In this document: positions 16,766-25,041 of the stretch, piece by piece
Numbering within the stretch: position 1 is the first letter of the stretch
How the letters are laid out: each line of letters opens with the position of its first letter
Assembly: GCA_028873865.1 (NCBI GenBank)
Contig: JAPPNI010000029.1
Span: 1-64,000 of the forward strand
DNA: 64,000 nt
Source of the DNA: Chloroflexota bacterium
GTDB taxonomy: Bacteria > Chloroflexota > Dehalococcoidia > Bin125
Reading direction: 5' to 3'
Notes under the pieces: model-generated
Told to the model about the DNA's origin: nothing
Seen by the model: only the letters and a program-made list of their open reading frames with translations
The model's database searches: none
Made by a program: the position numbers and the translations under genes

Positions 16766-17554
16766 ATGTCCGATCTGCCGCTGATCTATGAGAAAGACCC
16801 CGCCAACAAACGTTGTGTGATCACGTTCAATCGTCCCGAGCGGATGAACGCGATGTCGCGGGAGCTGCTGCAACTGTTGCGCGACGCGACCGAGGACTTC
16901 AACAACGATCCGGACATATGGGTCGCGATCCTGACCGGCGCGGGCGAACGCGCCTTCTGCGCGGGCGCTGACCTGGGCAGTACGATTCCGGCCAAATCGG
17001 CGGGCGCGCGGGACAACCCGCTGCGTGTGCAAGAGACGCGCAGCCTGCATCACGTGTTCAAGCCGGTCATCTCGGCGGTCAACGGCTACTGCATTGCCGG
17101 CGGACTGGAATACATGCTGGGCACTGACATCCGCGTGGCCGCTGAGCACGCCGAATTCGGCCTGCAGGAGGTGCGCTGGGGCATCGTCCCCGACCAGGGC
17201 GCGCACATCCGCCTGCCGCGACAGATTCCCTGGGCCTGGGCGATGGAGCTAATCCTGACCGGCCGACGTATCTCGGCGCAAGAGGCGTTGCACTGCGGTC
17301 TGGTCAATCGGGTCGTCCCACTCGACGATCTCATGCCGACTGCGCACGGGATCGCTGACCTGATCTGCGCCAACGGACCGCTCGCTGTGCGGACGGCGAA
17401 AGAGATCGCGGTACGTGGCGCGATGGGTATGTCGTGGGAGCAGGCCTGGAGCATGGAATCGCTGCTCGGGGCGAGGGCGTTCGGCAGCGAGGATGCCATT
17501 GAGGGTCCGAAGGCGTTCATGGAGAAGCGAACACCGCAGTTCAAGGGGCGTTAG
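16766..17554 (+). CDS. Enoyl-CoA hydratase/isomerase (tandem copy 2)
   Basis: A 262-residue crotonase that aligns without gaps to the preceding gene. It keeps FCAGADLGS, YCIAGGLEYMLGTDIRVA, FGLQEVRWGIVP and WAMELILTG, so both catalytic Glu are present. A strong AAGGAGGTGA ribosome binding site lies upstream. Differences cluster near the substrate pocket (GIIPIGGSH versus GIVPDQGAH), so the copies may have diverged in substrate. It is probably co-transcribed with copy 1 (35-base gap) and with the following hydrolase gene. Confidence 0.9.
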   Translation: MSDLPLIYEKDPANKRCVITFNRPERMNAMSRELLQLLRDATEDFNNDPDIWVAILTGAGERAFCAGADLGSTIPAKSAGARDNPLRVQETRSLHHVFKPVISAVNGYCIAGGLEYMLGTDIRVAAEHAEFGLQEVRWGIVPDQGAHIRLPRQIPWAWAMELILTGRRISAQEALHCGLVNRVVPLDDLMPTAHGIADLICANGPLAVRTAKEIAVRGAMGMSWEQAWSMESLLGARAFGSEDAIEGPKAFMEKRTPQFKGR

Positions 17555-17578
17555 CAGCTCGCTGAGTCCCGGAGGCTG

Positions 17579-18736
17579 ATGATGAACGACACGACCGGCT
17601 ATGGAGTCGACACGCTGGATCCGGGCATCCGCTCCGGGTTCATTGAGGGTGTCAACGGCCTGACGATGCATGTGCTCGAGGCCGGGTGGGAGGACGGCGA
17701 CCGGCCGCGCCTGCTGTTGCTGCATGGGTTCCCGGAGATTGCCTACAGCTGGCGCAAGGTGATGCCGTTGTTGGCGGAGGCGGGATTTCATGTGGTGGCG
17801 CCGGATCAGCGCGGCTATGGCCGGACGACCGGGTGGACGGCGAGTTACGACGACAGCCTGATCCCTTACGGGATGTTGAATCTGACCAGGGATGCGGTTG
17901 GTCTGGTCAGCGCGCTGGGATGGGACAGTGTCGACGGCGTGTTCGGACACAATTTTGGCTCGCCGGTGGCGGCGTATTGCGCGTTGATTCGGCCAGATAT
18001 CTTCCGCTCGGTAGTGACGATGAGCGGGCCGTTTGGCGGACCACCGGGACTGCCGGCGGGTGAGCTTCGCGGTTCGGGCGCGGCGGGATCGGCGAGCATT
18101 GCCGACGATCTGGCGGCGCTGGATCGCCCTCGTAAGCACTACCAGCTCTACTACTGCACCCGACCGGCGGACGCCGACATGACCAACGCGCCGCAGGGCG
18201 TCCACGACTTCCTCCGCGCGTACTACCACCACAAGAGCGCCGATTGGAGCCAGAACCGGCCGCATCCGCTGGAGGCGTGGACAGCGACGGAGCTGGCCAA
18301 GCTGCCCACCTACTACGTGATGGACCTGGACGAGGACATGCCGACGACGGTGGCGCACGAGATGCCGTCGGCCGAGGAGATCGCCGACTGCTCGTGGCTG
18401 TCGGAGGCGGAGATGGCCGTCTATGCCGGTGAGTATGAGCGCAACGGATTTCAGGGCGGGCTGAACTGGTACCGGGCGACGCGCGATCCGGAGTGTGTGG
18501 CTCAGCTGCAGCTGTTTCACGGCAGGACGATCGACGTGCCGGCCGCATTCATCGGCGGGTCTTCGGACTGGGGCGCCTACCAGTCGCCGGGCGGCTGGGA
18601 TCGGATGGCATCGGCCTGCACGAAGTTGCAGGGCATGCACCTGGTCGGCGGCGCCGGTCACTGGGTCCAGCAGGAGCAGCCGGAGGCGGTGACGGAGTTG
18701 CTGCTGAAGTTCCTCGACGATGCGGCCTCAGTCTGA
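17579..18736 (+). CDS. Alpha/beta hydrolase, epoxide-hydrolase-like, with nucleophile replaced by Asn
   Basis: A 385-residue alpha/beta hydrolase. LLLHGFPEIAYSWRKVMPLL (47-66) and VVAPDQRGYGRT match the epoxide/haloalkane hydrolase group, where the HGxP motif forms the oxyanion hole. The nucleophile elbow reads FGHNFGSPVAAY. The position normally Asp (GHDxG) or Ser is Asn125, from the codon AAT. A base is available at GGAGHWVQQEQP near the C-terminus. The protein is otherwise intact. It may be inactive, bind ligand only, or mature by deamidation. Two adjacent ATG codons follow GGAGG; the second is better spaced. Confidence 0.85.
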   Translation: MMNDTTGYGVDTLDPGIRSGFIEGVNGLTMHVLEAGWEDGDRPRLLLLHGFPEIAYSWRKVMPLLAEAGFHVVAPDQRGYGRTTGWTASYDDSLIPYGMLNLTRDAVGLVSALGWDSVDGVFGHNFGSPVAAYCALIRPDIFRSVVTMSGPFGGPPGLPAGELRGSGAAGSASIADDLAALDRPRKHYQLYYCTRPADADMTNAPQGVHDFLRAYYHHKSADWSQNRPHPLEAWTATELAKLPTYYVMDLDEDMPTTVAHEMPSAEEIADCSWLSEAEMAVYAGEYERNGFQGGLNWYRATRDPECVAQLQLFHGRTIDVPAAFIGGSSDWGAYQSPGGWDRMASACTKLQGMHLVGGAGHWVQQEQPEAVTELLLKFLDDAASV

Positions 18737-18739
18737 TTC

Positions 18740-19807
18740 CTAGCGCCTGAGTTGCGGGGCGACGTCGTTGACGAAGCGTTCGCTGCATTCTGAGTTGGGA
18801 TGACTTGGATCGAGGGTCGTGCCGGCGATCATGAAGCGGGTGACGCCGAGTTCGATGAGTTCTCCCAGGCGTTGGACGCAGTAGTCGGGTGGACCGAAGA
18901 CTCCGAAGCTGTTGGCGAACTCCTGCGTGACCTGGGCCGATTGCGGACTGCCCTCGCGTGCATGACCGTGCATGTCATAGCTGTCGTGGATTTTGGTCAA
19001 CACATCACGCTGCGTCTCGCTGACGGGGCCGACGATCTCGCCGTACATGTTCGAGAACCGCGCGAACAATGAGAGACCGGCTGAACCGATTGACAGCGCC
19101 ACCTCAGGGTCGTCGTGCACGACGGTCGGCAGATAGGCGGCGAAGGAGATCTCAGGGTCCAGGCCGGCCTCTGCCCGAGCCTCGCGCGCGACGTCCATGC
19201 CCCACTTGATCCGTTCCGGGTCGCCTCCGACGGCCAGACTGACCTGTTCGGCGTGTCGGGCGGCGGCGGCGATCACGCGCGGACCAGTGGCGGCGACATC
19301 GACGGGCACCTTGGGATAGGACGGATTGAGCCATTCGATGCGGCTGGTTTGCGGGGTGTCGGCGAGGCCGAGGACATGGACGTCGGTCTCGCCGAACTCG
19401 ACATCGTCGCCGCGCAGGTATCCCTGGAGCTGTTCCAGGTATCGCTCGAACCTGGGCACCGCGTGCGGTGCCAGACCGAGATGGGCCAGCGCCGAGTCGC
19501 CGCGTCCGATGCCGAGATAGGCACGTCCACCGCTCTCTGCCTGGATCGCGGCGATCGCCGAGGCGTTGACGGCCGGATGCCGCGTGTACGAATTGGTGAC
19601 TCCGGTGCCCAGTTTGAGCTGCGTGGTCGCCTGCGCCGCGACGGTCAGGGCGACGTAGCAATCGCTGGCCCGATTCTGGCTGTCGACGAAGGTGATGCCG
19701 TCGAAGCCCAGCTCCTCGGCGCGCTGAGCCTGCCGGGCAGAGGTGAACGCTGTCGGATCGCCGCTCGCTGCGAGGCCCCGTCCGGACGTCCAGAATTCGA
19801 CGGGCAT
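18740..19807 (-). CDS. Luciferase-like (LLM) flavin/F420-dependent oxidoreductase, tandem copy B
   Basis: A 355-residue TIM-barrel protein of the bacterial luciferase superfamily. Visible features are VEFWTSGRGL at the N-terminus, ELGFDGITFVDSQNRASDCYV, LKLGTGVTNSYTRHPAV, GRAYLGIGRGDSALAHLG and the late GPPDYCVQRLGELIELG. The family transfers hydride or oxygen using FMN or F420. The frame is open further upstream, but the ATG at 19807 gives the same N-terminus as its neighbour and lies five bases after that gene's stop. The two genes are tandem paralogues, probably co-transcribed. Cofactor and substrate are undetermined. Confidence 0.88.
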   Translation of the reverse strand: MPVEFWTSGRGLAASGDPTAFTSARQAQRAEELGFDGITFVDSQNRASDCYVALTVAAQATTQLKLGTGVTNSYTRHPAVNASAIAAIQAESGGRAYLGIGRGDSALAHLGLAPHAVPRFERYLEQLQGYLRGDDVEFGETDVHVLGLADTPQTSRIEWLNPSYPKVPVDVAATGPRVIAAAARHAEQVSLAVGGDPERIKWGMDVAREARAEAGLDPEISFAAYLPTVVHDDPEVALSIGSAGLSLFARFSNMYGEIVGPVSETQRDVLTKIHDSYDMHGHAREGSPQSAQVTQEFANSFGVFGPPDYCVQRLGELIELGVTRFMIAGTTLDPSHPNSECSERFVNDVAPQLRR

Positions 19808-19812
19808 GGTGC

Positions 19813-20898
19813 TCAGCCTTTCAACTGGGGAATCACTTCCTGGGTGAAGCGGACGCTGGACTCGGTGTCGGGATTGGCCGGATCGAGGGGGGAGCCGCGG
19901 AAAATGAAGCGGTCGATGCCGATTTCGATCAGCTCGCCGAGGCGCTGCACGACGTAGTCGGGCGGACCGAAGACGCCGAACGAGCGCTCGAACTCGGTGG
20001 GGATGACTCCGGCCTGGGCGCTGCCCGGTCGGCCGTGACCGTGCATGTCGTAGTGGTCGTGGATGTCGGTCAGGACTTTCGTCTGCTGTTCCGTCGCCGG
20101 TCCGACGATCTCGCCGTACATATTGGAGAACCGGGCGAAGAGCGAGACCTGCCCCGCTCCGATCTGCATGGCGCGCTCGGGATCGTCGTGGACGGCGAGC
20201 GGAATGTAGGCGGCGAAGGGGATCTCGGGATCGAGGCCGGCTTCGACTCGGGCTTCGCGAGCGACTTCCATGCCCCAGAGGGTGCGATCGACGTCGGCGC
20301 CGACATTGAAGCTGATCCGATCGGCGTGACGGGCGGCGGCCTGGATGACGCGTGGTCCGGTCGCGGCGACGTCGACCGGCACTTTGGGTCCCATGCCGCT
20401 CATGTAGCGAATGTTGCTGGACTCCGGTGTATCGGCCAGACCGAGCGCCTCGACGTCGGTCTCTCGGAATGCGACGCTGTCGCCGCACAGGTACGCCTGC
20501 AGCTCTTCAAGATATCGCTCGAACGGGCCGACGCCGTGCGGCGCGAGGCCGAGGTGGGCCAGCGCCGAGTCGCCGCGGCCGATGCCCATGTGGGCGCGGC
20601 CCTGGCTCTCCGCCTGCACGGTGGCGATGCACGAGGCGGTGATCGCCGCGTGCCGGGTGTAGGAGTTGGTGACGCCGGTGCCGAGTTGAATCCGCGAGGT
20701 CGCGTGGGCGGCGAGCGCCATCGAGATGTAGCAGTCGGGGGCGAGATTCTGGCTGTCGACCCAGACGATTCCGTCGTAGCCGAGTCTCTCGGCTTCGACG
20801 GCCATCTGTACGCCGTCGAACGAGGGCATGCCGGAACTGGCGCCAAGGGCGGATCTGGTCGGAATGCCAGCGCCCATCGTCCAAAATTCGACTGTCAT
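19813..20898 (-). CDS. Luciferase-like (LLM) flavin/F420-dependent oxidoreductase, tandem copy A
   Basis: A 361-residue paralogue of the next gene. It shows VEFWTMGAGIP, LGYDGIVWVDSQNLAPDCYI, IQLGTGVTNSYTRHAAI, RAHMGIGRGDSALAHLG and FGPPDYVVQRLGELIEIG. The ATG at 20898 has GGAGG upstream. It is divergent from the ABC transporter solute-binding gene, with 268 bases between. A role in oxygenating or reducing organic acids fits the catabolic neighbourhood, but the exact substrate is unknown. Confidence 0.88.
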   Translation of the reverse strand: MTVEFWTMGAGIPTRSALGASSGMPSFDGVQMAVEAERLGYDGIVWVDSQNLAPDCYISMALAAHATSRIQLGTGVTNSYTRHAAITASCIATVQAESQGRAHMGIGRGDSALAHLGLAPHGVGPFERYLEELQAYLCGDSVAFRETDVEALGLADTPESSNIRYMSGMGPKVPVDVAATGPRVIQAAARHADRISFNVGADVDRTLWGMEVAREARVEAGLDPEIPFAAYIPLAVHDDPERAMQIGAGQVSLFARFSNMYGEIVGPATEQQTKVLTDIHDHYDMHGHGRPGSAQAGVIPTEFERSFGVFGPPDYVVQRLGELIEIGIDRFIFRGSPLDPANPDTESSVRFTQEVIPQLKG

Positions 20899-21119
20899 CG
20901 AGACCCTCCGAGTGCATTCCAAGGTTGGGGCGAGGGTACTGCCTGGGTTGTGGGGTGACGCGCAGAGAGACTTGCGTATTGGGCCAACTTTTTCTTCGCC
21001 CTCGGAACGAGGTCTGCTGAGGACGATCTCCCATGTATTGCTGACGATCCAGCGGTTGAGGCCTCCTGCCTGCGCGTCTTGCCAATGTCAACTACCACAC
21101 CTCCTCGCTAAAGATTCCC

Positions 21120-21148
21120 TATATTTCGCAGAAGCGGAAAGTTCCGCT
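21120..21148 (+). promoter_or_regulatory. Candidate -10 element and palindromic operator of ABC transporter gene
   Basis: TATATT (21120-21125) is a good -10 match. Eight bases later a perfect palindrome AGCGGAA-AG-TTCCGCT (21133-21148) covers the expected transcription start. The solute-binding protein ATG is at 21167. No convincing -35 is seen. The palindrome could bind a repressor or form a small leader hairpin. Confidence 0.4.
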
Positions 21149-21166
21149 CAACGAAGAGAGGGAACA

Positions 21167-23089
21167 ATGACACGACACTGGACACAACTACGACGCTCGC
21201 GATTGAGCCGGCGCTCGCTGCTGCGAGCCTCGGCCCGGGCCGGGGTCGGCGCTGCTGGCCTTGCCCTGGTGGGCTGCGGCGGTGATGACGACGACGACCA
21301 GCAGAGTGTTGCCCAAGCTCAGCCCGAGCAAGAGCAGCAACAGCAGGCCATGCAGCAGCAACAGCAGCAACAGGCCATGCAGGAGCAGGCTCAACAGCAG
21401 GCCATGCAGCAACAGCAGGAGCAACAGGCCGAGCAACAGGCTCAGCAGGCTGAGCAGCAAGAGCAGGCCCAGCAGGAAGAAGAGCTGGACCGGTCGACCG
21501 CGCAGGAAGAGGCTGAAGTCAGCGAAGTCGACCTCGATGCCGAACTCATCGTCGGCTACGGATCGTTCCCGCCGACGCTCGACATCACCACCGCCGGCGG
21601 CGGCGGTGGTCAGGGCGCGAGCAACAACCTGCACTTCGCCGCGCTGGCGGCCTACAACTCCGGTCGTGTGATCCAGGCCGAGGGCGGGTTCGGCGACTGG
21701 GAATTCACCGAAGACCTGACGAGCTTTATCTGGAGGATCAAGGAAGGCGTGACCTTCCATAACGGTGAGCCGCTCAACGCTGAGTCGGTCCAGTTCTACT
21801 GGGAGCGAATCCTCGGTCGGGCGGAATACAACCCGGACTTCGAGTCGTCGCTTCGCGCCCGCGCCGGTTGGATGGGCGACATCAGCATCGTTGACGAGCA
21901 GACGGTCAGCATCGTGATGGATCCACCGTTCGTCGACGCGCCCGAGCAGTCGGGCGGGATCAACTTCGGTCTGCTGCCGAAGCAGTACATCATCGACAAC
22001 GGCGACGACCACTTCGCCAACAATCCCATCGGCTGTGGGGCATACAAGTTCATGTCCTGGATTCCGGACCAGGAGATTCGCAGCGAGCGGTTCGAAGATT
22101 TCGCGTTCCCTCACGATGCACCCTTCCAGTGGAAGGCCGGCTGGGCCAAGTACATCACCGGCCGCTACTTCCCTGAGGAGCAGGCGCGCGCCGCGGCCTT
22201 GGAGGCCGGAGAGGTAGACATCGCCTATCGAATCTCGCCCGATGTCGCCAAACAGTTCGAGGATCGCGATGACTTCAAGGTGATCGCGCTGCCGGACGTC
22301 CGCGTGATGGCCCTAGAGTTGCCAGTCAATCAGTCGCTTGACCCGATCACGGGTGAAGAGAATCCCTGGCGCGACGTGCGCGTCCGCCAGGCGGCCAACT
22401 ACGCCATTGACGCCGACGCGATCATCGACAACCTGTTGACGGGCACCGAGGAGCGCGCCTACTCACCGTTCCCGGCCGGCTACGACCCGCCGATCGGCAA
22501 CCTTCCCGGTCAGTACAACTACGACCCGGACAAGGCGCGGGCGTTGCTCGAGGAGGCCGGCCAGGTCGGCTTCGCGTTCACGATCACCCTGCCGACCGGT
22601 CTCTGGACCGCCGACCGGATCTGGATGCCCGCCGTGCAGCAGATGCTCAACGATGTTGGCTTCCAGGTCGAGGTCGACTACGCCGACTTCGGTAACGCGC
22701 TGTCGCTGATCCGCAACAATGAGGTGCCGAATCCGTTCGTCTTCAACCAGGCGGGCGTCTCCAGCGGCGCGCCGCTGGGTCCGGCGTTTGCCTACCGGCT
22801 GATCACGACGGTCGGCGCTCCTTACTCGCACGCTCAGGAAACAGACGATTTCCTGCCTGAGTTCGAGGAGTTCCAGACGCTGATCAACGAGGCGAACACC
22901 GAGTTCGATCTGCAGCGCGCCAACGATCTCTTCCACCAGGCGTCGGTGATCTCGTACGAGAACGCGTTCCAGGTCCCGCTGTTCGGCCTCCCGCACCTCT
23001 ACGCGGTGCGCCCGGAGATCCTCTACAACGAGTACTACGACACCTCGACCGGCCTGAACGCAATCTACGCGCAAAAGCTGAAGACCTAG
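21167..23089 (+). CDS. ABC transporter substrate-binding lipoprotein, family 5 (peptide/oligosaccharide type)
   Basis: A 640-residue exported protein. The N-terminus has a twin-arginine motif (SRRSLLRASARAG) and a lipobox LVGC with Cys37, so it is probably a Tat-exported lipoprotein. Residues about 46-105 are almost pure Gln/Glu/Ala low complexity. The binding domain follows: LIVGYGSFPPTLDITTAGGG, FIWRIKEGVTFHNGEPLNAE, VRQAANYAIDADAIIDNL. These features match the DppA/OppA family 5. The ATG at 21167 has GAGAGGGA upstream. Two permease genes follow, but no ATPase genes. Ligand unknown: peptides, nickel chelates, sugars or organic acids are possible. Confidence 0.9.
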   Translation: MTRHWTQLRRSRLSRRSLLRASARAGVGAAGLALVGCGGDDDDDQQSVAQAQPEQEQQQQAMQQQQQQQAMQEQAQQQAMQQQQEQQAEQQAQQAEQQEQAQQEEELDRSTAQEEAEVSEVDLDAELIVGYGSFPPTLDITTAGGGGGQGASNNLHFAALAAYNSGRVIQAEGGFGDWEFTEDLTSFIWRIKEGVTFHNGEPLNAESVQFYWERILGRAEYNPDFESSLRARAGWMGDISIVDEQTVSIVMDPPFVDAPEQSGGINFGLLPKQYIIDNGDDHFANNPIGCGAYKFMSWIPDQEIRSERFEDFAFPHDAPFQWKAGWAKYITGRYFPEEQARAAALEAGEVDIAYRISPDVAKQFEDRDDFKVIALPDVRVMALELPVNQSLDPITGEENPWRDVRVRQAANYAIDADAIIDNLLTGTEERAYSPFPAGYDPPIGNLPGQYNYDPDKARALLEEAGQVGFAFTITLPTGLWTADRIWMPAVQQMLNDVGFQVEVDYADFGNALSLIRNNEVPNPFVFNQAGVSSGAPLGPAFAYRLITTVGAPYSHAQETDDFLPEFEEFQTLINEANTEFDLQRANDLFHQASVISYENAFQVPLFGLPHLYAVRPEILYNEYYDTSTGLNAIYAQKLKT

Positions 23090-23121
23090 CAGGGGTTCAG
23101 CGGCGCCACCGCCTGATCATG

Positions 23122-23146
23122 AGCTCCCCCCGTCAAGGGGGGAGCT
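23122..23146 (+). terminator. Strong intercistronic hairpin between binding-protein and permease genes
   Basis: AGCTCCCCCC (23122-23131) and GGGGGGAGCT (23137-23146) make a perfect 10-bp stem with a five-base loop, but no T-run follows. It lies 32 bases after the binding-protein stop and just before the permease gene. It probably protects or partly ends the upstream message so that more binding protein than permease is made. Confidence 0.65.
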
Positions 23147-23169
23147 TGTGTAAAGGAGTCTGATCGACG

Positions 23170-24105
23170 ATGCGTAGCGAACTCGGGGCGACCGCCGTCG
23201 GCCGGCTGCTGCGCTCAATCGCGGTCGTCTTCGGCGTGGTTTCAATCGTCTTCTTTATGAGCCGCGGGGCGGGAGATCCGGTGTCGCGCCTCGCGCCGAT
23301 CGACGCCACACAGCAGGAGATCGAAGACGCAAAGGAGCGCTACGGACTCAACGATCCGATGATCGAGCAGTACGGACGATTCCTCTGGGACATCGTGCGA
23401 CTGGAGTTCGGCCAGTCCTTCCGCGCGACGCGACCAGCGACGGATGTGGTCGGCGAGCGCCTGGTGGCGACGATCCAGCTCGGAGCGGCCGGCCTGTTCG
23501 TGGCGTTTGCGATCGGTATTCCGTTAGGGATCGTGGCTGCCGTGCGTCGCGGCGGCGCAACCGACATCTTCAGCAGGATCGGAGCGTTGTTCGGTCAGGC
23601 GGTGCCCAACTTCTGGCTGGGATTGATGTTGATCCTCTTCGTGGCGCTGTACATCGACTGGATTCCGACCGGCGGCAGGACGACGCCGCAGAGCATCATC
23701 CTGCCCGCGATCACCCTGGGCTCGTTCCCTGCGGCGGCCGTGATGCGATTTACCCGTTCGGCGATGCTCGACACGCTGCAGCAGGATTACATCCGTACCG
23801 CGCGGGCAAAGGGACTGACGGAACGCGCAGTGTTGTTCAAGCACGCGCTGCGCAACTCGATGCTTGCCGTGATCACGCTGCTCGGGCTGCAGGTCGGCAA
23901 CATCCTGTCGGGCGCGATCATCGTCGAGACCGTCTTCGCCTGGCCGGGGCTGGGGCAACTGATCATCCAGTCAATCGTCGCCACCGACTATCCGGTCGTG
24001 CAGGCCTCGGTGCTGCTCACTTCGGTCTGGATCGTGTTTATCAACCTGATCGTTGATGTGTCCTACACGTTCATTGATCCGCGGATCCGAACGGGAGCGA
24101 TCTGA
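23170..24105 (+). CDS. ABC transporter permease, DppB/OppB type
   Basis: A 311-residue inner-membrane protein with six predicted helices. It begins RLLRSIAVVFGVVSIVFFMSR, the typical first helix of DppB proteins. LNDPMIEQYGRFLWDIVRLEFGQSF is the usual periplasmic segment. The EAA loop is DYIRTARAKGLTERAVLFKHALRNS, which docks the ATPase. It forms the pore together with the next gene's product. It follows the solute-binding gene after a hairpin and is followed by the second permease after three bases. Confidence 0.93.
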   Translation: MRSELGATAVGRLLRSIAVVFGVVSIVFFMSRGAGDPVSRLAPIDATQQEIEDAKERYGLNDPMIEQYGRFLWDIVRLEFGQSFRATRPATDVVGERLVATIQLGAAGLFVAFAIGIPLGIVAAVRRGGATDIFSRIGALFGQAVPNFWLGLMLILFVALYIDWIPTGGRTTPQSIILPAITLGSFPAAAVMRFTRSAMLDTLQQDYIRTARAKGLTERAVLFKHALRNSMLAVITLLGLQVGNILSGAIIVETVFAWPGLGQLIIQSIVATDYPVVQASVLLTSVWIVFINLIVDVSYTFIDPRIRTGAI

Positions 24106-24108
24106 CCC

Positions 24109-25014
24109 GTGGCCGAATCCCAGGCGCCCCCGCAGCAGGTCGAGGATCCGTTCGCCGGACAGCGCCGCAACTGGCGTATCCGCTCGCCGAAGACGCTGGT
24201 GGCCACGCTTTCGATTCTGCTGGTCTTCATCGTGCTCGGCATCTTCGGGCCGCAGATTGCGCCCGAGGATCCGTTCAAGCTCGACCTGGTCGGTCGGTTG
24301 CAACCGCCCTTCTTCGCGGCCGAGGGCAGCCTTGATCATCCGCTCGGCACCGACGACCTGGGCAGAGACACGCTGAGCCGACTGATCCACGGGGCGCGGA
24401 TCTCGTTGCTGGCGATCGCGATGGTGATTCCGCTGGCGACGGTGATTGGTTCGGTCCTGGGCATCCTGGCCGGCTGGTTTGGAGGTTGGACGAGCCGCGT
24501 GATCATGGCGCTCGTTGATCTCCAGCTGGCGATGCCGGCCATCCTGATCGCCGTGTTCCTGCGTGCGATCTGGGAACCGAGCCTGAGCAATGTGGTGATC
24601 GTGCTGGTCTTCGCGCTGTGGGCGACGTTCGCTCGGTTGGTGCGCGGCGAAACACTGGGCCTGAAAGAGCGTGAGTTCGTGATAGCTGCGCGAACGGTCG
24701 GCGCCAACGACTTGCGGATCATGACTCGCCACGTGCTGCCCAGCCTGGTCAACTCGATCGTGATCCTGGCGACGCTGAATGTGGCCACGGTCGTAATCGC
24801 CGAAGCCGGACTCAGCTTCCTCGGCGTCGGGATCCCGCAGGATTCGATCTCCTGGGGCATCATGATCTCCCAGGGGCGAGGCGTGATCGTGACTGCCTGG
24901 TGGCTGGTCACGGTGCCGGGCATCGCGATCATCGTTGTCTCGCTGGTCGTCAACCTGTTCGGCGACTGGCTGCGTGATTTCCTCGATCCTCAACTGCGCA
25001 ACGTCCAGAGATAA
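24109..25014 (+). CDS. ABC transporter permease, DppC/OppC type
   Basis: A 301-residue membrane protein with a GTG start. It has an N-terminal cytoplasmic segment, a first helix LVATLSILLVFIVLGIFGPQI, then HPLGTDDLGRDTLSRLIHGAR, the hallmark of DppC proteins. The EAA loop is REFVIAARTVGANDLRIMTRHVLPSL. It ends FGDWLRDFLDPQLRNVQR, which is also typical. It pairs with the DppB-like permease. The two ATPases needed to drive transport are not nearby, so they must be encoded elsewhere or shared with another importer. Confidence 0.93.
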   Translation: MAESQAPPQQVEDPFAGQRRNWRIRSPKTLVATLSILLVFIVLGIFGPQIAPEDPFKLDLVGRLQPPFFAAEGSLDHPLGTDDLGRDTLSRLIHGARISLLAIAMVIPLATVIGSVLGILAGWFGGWTSRVIMALVDLQLAMPAILIAVFLRAIWEPSLSNVVIVLVFALWATFARLVRGETLGLKEREFVIAARTVGANDLRIMTRHVLPSLVNSIVILATLNVATVVIAEAGLSFLGVGIPQDSISWGIMISQGRGVIVTAWWLVTVPGIAIIVVSLVVNLFGDWLRDFLDPQLRNVQR

Positions 25015-25041
25015 GGTCGCCGCGATGCAAAGGGGCCGCCG

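Noticed and set aside
21300..21480. Glutamine-codon run as a CRISPR or microsatellite array
   Set aside because: The repeats are irregular CAG/CAA codons inside a clear signal-peptide protein; there are no constant repeats with unique spacers.
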